A stretch of 64,000 nucleotides of DNA from Bufo bufo. Taxonomy: Eukaryota; Chordata; Amphibia; Anura; Bufonidae. The position numbers were made by a program, and so were the translations under genes. Of this stretch, positions 56,153 to 64,000 are shown piece by piece (within the stretch, counting starts at the first letter, position 1; every line of letters starts with the position of its first letter). Below the pieces are notes generated by a model, which searched no databases, was not told where the DNA came from, and was given only the letters and a program-made list of their open reading frames with translations. The stretch covers positions 162,905,183 to 162,969,182 of the forward strand of contig NC_053394.1 in NCBI RefSeq assembly GCF_905171765.1, written 5' to 3'.

Positions 56153-57086
56153 CAGTACAGACCAAAAGTTTGGACACACCTTCTCATTCAAAGATTTTTC
56201 TTTATTTTCATGACTATGAAGGCATCAAAACTATGAATTAACACATGTGGAATTATATACATAACAAACAAGTGTGAAACAACTGAAAATATGTCATATT
56301 CTAGGTTCTTCAAAGTAGCCACCTTTTGCTTTGATTACTGCTTTGCACTCTTGGCATTCTCTTGATGAGCTTCAAGAGGTAGTCCCCTGAAATGGTCTTC
56401 CAACAGTCTTGAAGGAGTTCCCAGAGATGCTTAGCACTTGTTGGCCTTTTTGCCTTCACTCTGCGGTCCAGCTCACCCCAAACCATCTCGATTGGGTTCA
56501 GGTCCGGTGACTGTGGAGGCCAGGTCATCTGGCGCAGCACCCCATCACTCTCCTTCATGGTCAAATAGCCCTTACTTTCAAAGTTTTCCCAATTTTTCGG
56601 CTGACTGACTGACCTTCATTTCTTAAAGTAATGATGGCCACTCGTTTTTCTTTACTTAGCTGCTTTTTTCTTGCCATAATACAAATTCTAACAGTCTATT
56701 CAGTAGGACTATCAGCTGTGTATCCACCTGACTTCTCCTCAACGCCACTGATGGTCCAAACCCCATTTATAAGGCAAGAAATCCCACTTATTAAACCTGA
56801 CAGGGCACACCTGTGAAGTGAAAACCATTTCAGGGGACTACCTCTTCAAGCTCATCAAGAGAATGCCAAGAGTGTGCAAAGCAGTAATCAAAGCAAAAGG
56901 TGGCTACTTTGAAGAACCTAGAATATGACATATTTTCAGTGGTTTCACACTTGTTTGTTATGTATATAATTCCACATGTGTTAATTCATAGTTTTGATGC
57001 CTTCAGTGTGAATCTACAATTTTCATAGTCATGAAAATAAAGAAAACTCTTTGAATGAGAAGGTGTGTCCAAACTTTTGGTCTGTA

Positions 57087-57089
<3 letters not shown>
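56153..57089 (-). mobile_element. Tc1 element with long inverted repeats, internally deleted
   Basis: TA flanks CAGTACAGACCAAAAGTTTG and the inverted right end CAAACTTTTGGTCTGTACTG. The inverted repeats are unusually long (about 250 bp each) and include part of the transposase C-terminal coding sequence, so the right end holds a plus-strand copy of GGCTACTTTGAAGAACC matching the left. The middle keeps only the N-terminus and C-terminus of the transposase. It is a fold-back derivative of a Tc1 element. Confidence 0.92.
56310..56675 (-). pseudogene. Tc1 transposase remnant (N- and C-terminal parts only)
   Basis: The start codon near 56675 gives MARKKQLSKEKRVAIITLRN, the usual Tc1 DNA-binding start. 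The catalytic Asp residues are deleted. Coding resumes with MTWPPQSPDLNPIEMVWGEL (the Glu box) and RVKAKRPTSAKHLWELLQD, ending near 56310. It cannot function. Confidence 0.88.
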
Positions 57090-57131
<42 letters not shown>

Positions 57132-57339
57132 CTGTGCCCCTGTCAAAGACAAAGATGATTCCATCCTTAAGTAAATAAAACCTTGTTGATGGTTGCGGGG
57201 TAAATAGGACAAGGTGAAGGCAAACCCGAAAGGGAGTTGAGGGGACCTGGTGAAGCAATAAGGAAAGTCCAGCTCCTCGCTGTTTAGGGCATTGGGAGAG
57301 TACCTCACTTTGCCTGTTCACCTTTGGTCTATTTCCTGC

Positions 57340-57352
57340 AAAAGGAGGGATT
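57340..57352 (+). promoter_or_regulatory. Polypurine tract of the ERV
   Basis: AAAAGGAGGGATT immediately precedes the TGTGAG start of the 3-prime LTR, the position where retroviral plus-strand synthesis is primed. Confidence 0.8.
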
Positions 57353-57753
57353 TGTGAGAGATGTGTATCTGGTGTGAACATTCTGTAGTACACATTTTTG
57401 TCCACACGATGGCCGCAAGCCAGATGTTTGAGCCATGTGTGCATTCTTTTGTTTAAGGTAAATAAGGGAGGGCGATAATGGGGATTACATTACAGTTTTC
57501 AAATATACTTATGAACTCAGAGTTGAAGTTGCTGAAACCACTCCTATCAGGTTAAGGAGCCAATAGTCTCTTCTTAAGGAACACCCCTTTTGTGATGTCA
57601 TGTCTGCTATTTAAGTCAATGTAATGTGAATAAAGTGCGCCTCTTCTACCATGGCTCAGAGAAGAGAGAAGATGCTTTCATGAAACCACCTAGTGTGTCT
57701 GGTCTCATTATAAAGCAGTATGGTGTACACATATATACTTCTAATTGGCTCAA
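57353..57753 (+). repeat. 3-prime LTR of the ERV
   Basis: This is about 98% identical to 49492-49892 by eye. It carries the same AATAAA signal. It is followed by AGGCA and then the resumed GATACTGGCACATGGG minisatellite of the host segment. Confidence 0.85.
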
Positions 57754-57758
57754 AGGCA

Positions 57759-58270
57759 CTTGATACTGGCACATGGGAGGGGGGGTTTGGCACTTGATAC
57801 TGGCACATGGGTGGGTTTGGCACTATGATACTGGCACATGGGGGGGAGAGAGAGGCACTTGATACTGGCACTTTTTTTTGGGGCGGGGGGGGATGGTACT
57901 ATGATACTGGGACATGGGGGGGAAGAGAGAGGCACTTGATACTGGCACATGGGGGGGGAGAGAGGCACATGATACTGGCACGTGGGGGGGTTTGGCACGT
58001 GATACTGGCACATGGGTGGGTTTGGCACTATGATACTGGCACATGGGGGAGAGAGGCACTTGATACTGGCACTTTTTTTGGGGGAGATGGCACTATGATA
58101 CTGGGACATGGGGGGGAAGAGAGAGGCACTATGATACTGGCACATGGGGGGGTTGGCACTATGATACTGGCACATGGGGGGTGGGAAGGAGAGAGGCACT
58201 TGATACTGGCACATTGGGGGGAGATGGCACTATGATCCTGGGACATGTGGGGGGGAAGAGAGAGGCACTT
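57759..58270 (+). repeat. GATACTGGCACATGGGG minisatellite, copy 2
   Basis: About 14-15 units with the same variants as 46684-47150, including the CACTTTTTTTGGGG interruptions. It was originally continuous with 49220-49491. Confidence 0.9.
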
Positions 58271-59143
58271 GTTACTGGCACATGATGGGGGGCATCTATG
58301 GGGACACTTACTGGCACATTATTGGGGGGCATTATGGGGGACACTAGGCCGGCAGCCTATCAGAGGCCGGACACTGAGGGCATCTACTGGGGCACTATAT
58401 ATGGGGCATTTTATACTGGTACATTATGGGGGGCACTAGCAGGAAGGGGGGAGAGGAGCACTATGGGGGAATTTACTGGGGGCACTATATAGGGGTATTT
58501 TATACTGGGACATTATGGGGGCACTATGGGTACATTAGCTCAACTGGGGGCATTACAAGGGGGTATTTTTGCACTGTCACATTATAAGGAGAATTATTTC
58601 TACTGGGGGGGGCACTATGGTGGGCTTTATTACTCCCACATGGTATGACCCCCTAGTAGCAGCACCAGCCTCTCCCTGCTCTGCTATCCCTCTGCTCCTT
58701 CTCCAAATCCTTATTATGAAATCTTTCTCATTAGGATAAAACACAACATCAGCTCCATCGAGCCCCCCAGCAAAAGTGTTGAAGTGGTGTCCGAGATCCC
58801 CAAGGGCCAAGCCAAGTAATTGTAAGTTTTCATATGAAATATGTTTATGTTATACACATATAGCCTACACTGTGCCACACAATATACAGTATACCGCTAC
58901 ACTGTGCAGTCTGTTCTATAAGCACCATTGTTTTGTGGCGGTGGACAGAAAATAATCTGGAAGTGCCCCTCCCGAGACCAGGCTCTGACTGCTAGGGGGG
59001 GTCTGCTGAGCTAACGGATGCCCCCTATGGCAGTAGCACCACCATAGCCCCCATATATGGCTAAAAAATTATTGCTTCGGGGGAAGGGGGGGTGACACCA
59101 TTTTCTACCGCACCGGGTGACACCAGCCCTAGCAACGCCACTG
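57759..59143. mobile_element. Duplicated hAT-like segment, copy 2, right of the ERV
   Basis: It continues copy 2: minisatellite (57759-58270), GGCAGCCTATCAGAGGCCGG, CTTTATTACTCCCACATGGT, and the end GCCCTAGCAACGCCACTG at 59143. A GGCATTACAAGGGGGTATTT insertion near 58550 is absent from copy 1. CACATACTGATGATTCA follows, matching the flank of copy 1. Confidence 0.85.
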
Positions 59144-59194
59144 CACATACTGATGATTCAGAGCAGGGAGCGGCAGGCGGCAGCAGTACGTGAC

Positions 59195-60497
59195 AGGCTG
59201 ACACATTTCTTTGTTTGACTCCTGGGTCCCGCCGCCTTCTAGGGAAGTGCCACTTTGTCACCCCATTGTGCTGCGCCTTTTTGTCAGAGTAGTTCCCACT
59301 CAAAGAGGCGACCTTGGGCTTATGTTTTTTGATTAAAATGTACACTAATGCCTCTTGTACTGCATGTAGTATGGGCGGCTGTACACTTCAATATGGCGCT
59401 GAGTGGCGAGTTTAATTCGATGAAAGCATACCATTGTGGATGTGCGATCCAGTTCTGTTTTCTCCCCCTGATATATTTATTATTTTTGTTAAGTGTTTCT
59501 GTAAGTATTCCCACGGTCCCAACAACCAGAGAGGCTGACACTTTTTCTTATGGTGTGCAAGCACGACCACCGCTGATGAATTGCAGGGTGGTCATGATGC
59601 CTGGATATGAGCAGTGTATAATGTGATTGAAAATTGAATCAAGCCAGCAAAGGAAGCAATATAGACAATTACAATACATGCCTTTCATTAATTTTGTTTA
59701 CGTGATATATGACATTTGTAATATTGAATAAAAAAACGTGAAAACATACTATTTTTTCTTTTTCCCCCTTTAACCCATTATGGACCGAGATCATTTTCAC
59801 CGGCGTCTCCTTCTCCCAGGCTGTAGCGCTGGCCAATCGCAGCGCTCAGCTCATAGCCTGCGAGAAAACAAACCTCTCAGGCTATGAGCTGAGCGCTGCG
59901 ATTGGCCAGCGCTACAGCCTGGGAGAAGGAGACGCCGGCAGGCTCCACCCAGTTGAGCCGAACATATGAAGATACCGGAGCCTATATCACGTAAACAAAA
60001 TTAATGAAAGGCATGTATTGTAATTGTCTATATTGCTTCCTTTGCTGGCTTGATTCAATTTTCAATCACATTATACACTGCTCATATCCAGGCATCATGA
60101 CCACCCTGCAATTCATCAGCGGTGGTCGTGCTTGCACACCATAAGAAAAAGTGTCAGCCTCTCTGGTTGTTGGGACCGTGGGAATACTTACAGAAACACT
60201 TAACAAAAATAATAAATATATCAGGGGGAGAAAACAGAACTGGATCGCACATCCACAATGGTATGCTTTCATCGAATTAAACTCGCCACTCAGCGCCATA
60301 TTGAAGTGTACAGCCGCCCATACTACATGCAGTACAAGAGGCATTAGTGTACATTTTAATCAAAAAGCATAAGCCCAAGGTCGCCTCTTTGAGTGGGAAC
60401 TACTCTGACAAAAAGGCGCAGCACAATGGGGTGACAAAGTGGCACTTCCCTAGAAGGCGGCAGGACCCAGGAGTCAAACAAAGAAATGTGTCAGCCT
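59195..60497. repeat. Large palindrome with gap-free 514-bp arms
   Basis: AGGCTGACACATTTCTTTG at 59195 pairs with its complement ending at 60497. Landmark pairs at 59341/60351 and 59701/59991 all sum to 119692, so the arms 59195-59708 and 59984-60497 contain no indels. Only a few substitutions are seen (for example CCCGCC against CCTGCC). A 92-codon frame in each arm has identical translation, but it overlaps no recognisable domain. The 275-bp spacer holds a second hairpin. Confidence 0.95.
59797..59943. repeat. Inner hairpin in the spacer of the large palindrome
   Basis: CCGGCGTCTCCTTCTCCCAG and CTGGGAGAAGGAGACGCCGG are perfect partners, as are GGCCAATCGCAGCGCTCAGC and its complement, around GCGAGAAAACAAACC. 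The centre (59869) is offset from the outer one (59846), so the two structures arose separately. Confidence 0.93.
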
Positions 60498-62245
60498 CTC
60501 TGGTGGTTGGAACCGTGGGAATACTTGCAGAAACACTTAAGAAAATATGAAAACAGACTATTTTTTTCTTTCTTCATTTTCCCAAAAAACAAAAAATAAT
60601 AAAAATTACATTAAATGTCTCACTTATCACAAAAAAACAAAAAACATAAAAAAAAAAGCAGACATTATCTAAATGACCAAATAGGAAAAGAAAAGTTATG
60701 GCATTTGAAGACACATGTACTAAATTATTGGAAGATGTGTCTGTTAGGGAAGGGGGGTAAATGGTCTTGAATTGGTCAATAATTATTGTCATTTACTTAG
60801 AGAAGATTAAAAACTAAAGAAAATGGCATTTCTCTGTAAGCAGAAGGAGCTGTTCCCTGACTATAAACTTCAAGCACTTTCAGCCACAGGACAGCAAAAC
60901 CATCGTTCTACCAATAGTTTTCAATGCTGATTTGTGTAGTAACATGCCTAGAGATGCGTGTCTGCCCTGTGGCACTCATCCAAGACTCCAGAATCATAGT
61001 TAGGCTTTCCTTCACAAAGATTCAGTTCACTGCATAGCCCCGTACCTAAATTCCCAGGCTTGATGGGGCCCAACCTTGGCACCTAACACAGGGGCCCACT
61101 CCCTGCCAGCATTCCATCCTCTTACTCAGTGTCTCACAACTGATAGGTGTTACACGCTGCAGTTCGTTCTGACTAGCAAAGAACGTAGCAAAGAACGTTG
61201 GCATCAGAACGTTGTATTTGGGCCTGGAATTCCTGTTCTTCTGGAGTAGCAAGGAAACGTGGCATCAGGACATTGTATTAGGGCTTGGGACTCCCCTCTA
61301 AGAGCTAAAACTGAGAGCTGCTTCGTATGAGCATCCCTGAGTCAGACTTAGGTCACCCTTCTATTACAGGGACAGCCATTCATCTGAAATGAAATACCTG
61401 GCTGGATGTGGATGGTCGAGGCGTCCCCCAGCAAAATCAGCTGTTTTCTGGAGATGTTGAGAGAACATTAGCTGATGACTCCAGCGGCCACATTTTCAGT
61501 GAACAAGGAGTGAAGGAGTGACAGCTCCTTTAACTTAGGGGTTTGCTACGAAGTCTGAAATAATTTAGGGTTCTGGTCAGAAGTTAGAATACATTTTTTG
61601 GCTTGGTTTGGGTCTGAATTAATTCAGAGGTCAGGTCTGGGGTCTCAATTACATATACAGCAAGCTGTAATGCACAGTGTGCTCTGACTCCTTTTTCCTG
61701 CTTCCAGTACATCAACTTCAGGAACTGAATGTTCACTTGTCACCTGATATGTATAATCCATAATTGATATTGACACAATATAATGTTATTCAGTTCACCT
61801 ATGGTATGTGGTTCCAATGTTATGGCTGATTGGTGTGTAATGTACTGTGCACGGCAGTTGGGCAGCCATATAGCAGAGCAAGTTTTCATTGCAACTTTAA
61901 TTCTGATGCCCTTTCCTTAGGTTAGGCCATCAGTGCTTGATTTCTTGGAGTCTGCCATGTCCCTTTCATAGTATACACAGGCACAATGCACAGCCCCTTT
62001 CTGCAGACCATGCACAATTCTAATAGGCCACACATCCTTTTCATGACATGGCACTGCCCCCTCGGTGTACATTTGGGTGCCAGAGCTGCATCTGATCCCA
62101 CACACAAGTTCATGGAGGACTGTAGTACAGGAAGTGCCAGGATGCTTCCGTGATGCCCAGGAGATTTGCCAACTCATGCAATAGATCTCTCCATTTTTCA
62201 GAAGCCTCCTGGATATTCTTTTTTATTTTATTTTTTATTTTTATA
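60498..62245. other. Mostly unassigned sequence
   Basis: No convincing gene. GTGTCAGCCTCTCTGG plus about 45 bp at 60489 repeats the stretch at 60152. GGCATCAGAACGTTGTATTT at 61200 and GGCATCAGGACATTGTATTA at 61262 are two copies of an approximately 65-bp motif, part of an old dispersed repeat. An AT-rich stretch at 60560-60660 is low complexity. Confidence 0.45.
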
Positions 62246-62249
62246 TTAA

Positions 62250-62679
62250 AGGGGTTCTGCACTATCATTTAACTGATGATCTATCCTCTGGATAAATCAT
62301 CAGCTTCTGATCGGCCAGGGTCCGACACCCGGGACCCCCGCCGATCAGCTGTTTGAGAAGGCAGCGGCGCTCCAGTAGCGCCGCGGCCTTCTTACTGTTT
62401 ACCTCCGGCCCAATGACGTCACGACTAGTATCAACTAGCGTGGGCGGGGCTAAGCTCTGTTCACTTGAATGGAGCCTAGCCCCGCCCACGCTAGTTGATA
62501 CTAGTTGTGACGTCAGTGGGCCGGCGGTAAACAGTGAGAAGGCCGCGGCGCTGCTGGAGCGCCGCTGCCTTCTCAAACAGCTGATCGGCGGGGGTCCCGA
62601 ATGTCGGACCCCCGCCGATCAGAAGCTGATGATCTATCCAGAGGATAGATCATCAGTTAAATGAAAGTGCAGAACCCCT
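62250..62679. mobile_element. T2/Kolobok-type palindromic MITE, 430 bp
   Basis: TTAA (62246-62249) precedes AGGGGTTCTGCACTATCATT, and AGTGCAGAACCCCT precedes TTAA (62680-62683). The element is a near-complete palindrome with GATCGGC, CAGCGGCGCTCCAG, TAGTATCAACTAGCGTGGGC and GGGCGGGGCTA paired across the centre near 62465. Non-coding. The fragment at 43420-43545 belongs to a related family. Confidence 0.92.
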
Positions 62680-62689
62680 TTAAATACAG

Positions 62690-63165
62690 AATTAAATTAA
62701 ACATATCGCAAAAAAAATACAAAAGCAGAAAAAATAAAAATTTTGAAAATTTTGAAAAAGAGTCTCTTAATGGCTTGGATAGTTAAAGCATCCCAAGGTT
62801 ACAGATTTTTAAAACTAGGCTCTGTCAGGAAGGTGAAAAATAGCAGGAACGGGATAAAATCCATCTAGTGGGATTAATAATAATGCTTATTTACGGCATA
62901 GTGGAATAAAAAAAAAATGTTTTCCTTTAACCATATGTACCCTGCTATAAACAAAAAAGTTGAAGTCTTTCAGGGGAGAAAGAGGAAAAGTATGGACACT
63001 AATGGGAACTTAAATTTGCATCAACCCTACCAACACTTTGCTATGGGGGTAATAATTGGTCCTTTAATCAAGAAAATGCAGTCCACCTCACAGTCGCACA
63101 CATCGGTTGTGCTGCACTCAGGGCTCGGGCTGTTGTGTGCTCTTCCAGTCCCAGGCTGTAGAGAA
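62690..63165. other. Unassigned, AT-rich to promoter-proximal
   Basis: No terminal repeats or gene recognised. GC content rises toward 63100. Confidence 0.4.
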
Positions 63166-63169
63166 CAGA

Positions 63170-63387
63170 GAGCTGCTGATTGGTGGATTAGAATCTGATC
63201 AACCAATCAGCACTTCCCCTCAGAAACATGACTGATAATTGCTGTTACAAACTGTCGTGCCTGGTTGCCGGCTGCAGGAGGAGGAAGATCTCTCCCAGCT
63301 TTGCTGCATCACCCCCTCTGTCTGCAAGAGAGATGCATCCGTGTGTCTGTAGTGAAGTCTGCGACCCCTCTTTAGATCACGGTAAGT
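63170..63387 (+). promoter_or_regulatory. Candidate host promoter and first exon
   Basis: An inverted CCAAT box (GATTGGTGG, about 63178) and a direct one (ACCAATCAGC, about 63202) lie 20-60 bp before an ATG at 63228. The frame MTDNCCYKLSCLVAGCRRRK continues to a strong splice-donor-like sequence, CACGGTAAGT (GT at 63382). This is the only place in the window with a plausible promoter-exon-donor order. The protein is not recognised, and no TATA box or downstream exon is visible, so it could be chance. Confidence 0.25.
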
Positions 63388-63574
63388 TCTCAGTCAGACA
63401 TTGCAGGAGTGGGGTCATTACTGTACCAGGGAACTGTATGGGATGATTTATGTGTATGAAGAGGTTCATCTAAACCACTGCATAAGACGAGTGGAGCTTG
63501 TTTATAGCAGCCAATAAGGTTCCAGCTTTCAGATCATTTGGAAAGAGCCTTTGGTTCATCTATTCACTACCCCC

Positions 63575-64000
63575 TTCATCGTACTGGTCACTTCCCACCC
63601 TAATTTACAGATCACGGCCTTATCTTACAATTCACTTCCATATATTACTGGTCACTGTCCTAACTTACTGGTTATTACCCTACCTTACTGGTCTCTGTCC
63701 GCTCTATTTTACTGCTAACTGTCCTATCTTCAATTCACTGAGATTGATGATATAGAACACCAAAGAAGATATGTTGGGAATTATGGGTTATCTCAATGTC
63801 CTGTTTTTGGGTATGGTCATGAATCAGTAAAATCAGTTTTTTGATACCACAATTGGGGTTATGGATGATATTTATTGTGGGTGACTCTCACAACTTACCC
63901 ATTATTAATTACTGTATCGCCAATTATCGTATGTATCAGTGGTCTTAATAGTCTGACATTTCCACTGTCCTGTCTTACTGGTCATTACCCTATCTTACTG
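63575..64000. repeat. Degenerate TTACTGGTCACTGTCC minisatellite
   Basis: TACTGGTCACT, TTACTGGTTATTACCCTA, TTACTGGTCTCTGTCC and similar words recur irregularly at 17- to 35-bp spacing, with an interruption at 63735-63945. The array continues past the window edge. Confidence 0.7.

Larger units (their letters stand above)
49492..57753 (+). mobile_element. Endogenous retrovirus, gamma/epsilon-like, with two LTRs
   Basis: Two LTRs of about 400 bp start TGTGAGAGATGTG at 49492 and 57353. The flanks share AGGCA (49487-49491 and 57754-57758), a likely 5-bp TSD. A purine tract AAAAGGAGGGA lies directly before the 3-prime LTR, as required for plus-strand priming. Internal traces in order are a splice-donor-like AAGGTAAG at 50041, a gag-like start, RNase H, integrase and the transmembrane part of env. 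All genes are broken. Two Tc1 elements sit between env and the 3-prime LTR. Without them the provirus is about 6.3 kb, shorter than a full gammaretrovirus, so parts of gag and pol are deleted. Confidence 0.88.

Noticed and set aside
59348..60344. A pair of identical 92-codon proteins, one on each strand
   Set aside because: They are the two arms of the palindrome. Identity follows from the inverted repeat, and the sequence shows no recognised domain.

Overview
This 64-kb window looks like a stretch of a large, repeat-rich vertebrate genome, most probably an anuran amphibian. The reasons are the elements it carries: TTAA-flanked T2/Kolobok-type palindromic MITEs (a group first described in Xenopus), hAT elements with BED-finger transposases, a Penelope-like element with a GIY-YIG endonuclease, vertebrate Tc1/mariner families and a gamma/epsilon-type endogenous retrovirus. 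The species call is inference. I see no confident host protein-coding gene. The only candidate is a possible promoter plus first exon near 63.17-63.39 kb.

The layout is a set of nested insertions that can be ordered by target-site duplications (TSDs). 0-5.6 kb: a 241-bp palindrome, MITEs, a non-autonomous hAT with a 31-33-bp minisatellite, a hAT remnant, and a Harbinger-like MITE touching a T2 MITE. 5585-15639: one old minus-strand hAT broken by another hAT-like element (6617-9039) and by two TTAA-specific elements at a single TTAA (10212-10885 and 10890-14528). 16130-30314: a Penelope-like element (PLE) in an inverted double-tail arrangement with a 14-bp TSD. Its reverse transcriptase is cut by a 7.2-kb hAT (20339-27524, perfect 8-bp TSD), which itself holds a MITE (20860-21627). 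A nearly intact DD37E mariner (17575-19137) sits in one PLE arm. 31040-35578: an LTR-like unit interrupted by a hAT (31912-35311), itself interrupted by another hAT-like element (32030-34402), both with perfect 8-bp TSDs.

35.9-39.3 kb is a 31-bp satellite of roughly 100 units with a recent internal 765-bp duplication. 39357-41623 is a TA-flanked palindromic element carrying a dead DD35E Tc1 element. 42-45.2 kb holds MITE pieces, a minisatellite, a T2-like MITE and a solo LTR with a 5-bp TSD. 46.3-59.1 kb is a duplicated and partly inverted hAT-like segment containing tRNA-like modules and a minisatellite. Its second copy is split by an endogenous retrovirus (49492-57753), whose TA microsatellite in turn took two Tc1 elements (a DD36E type and a long-TIR Tc1). 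59195-60497 is a palindrome with gap-free 514-bp arms. The right end has a further T2 MITE, the candidate promoter and exon, and a degenerate minisatellite.

The coding elements do not form a pathway. Each is a selfish element, and every transposase, RT or viral gene seen here carries at least one disabling lesion. The value of the window is a well-resolved insertion history, several paralogous empty sites that prove insertion boundaries, and unusual long palindromes and duplications. I did not find a novel defence, metabolic or regulatory system.
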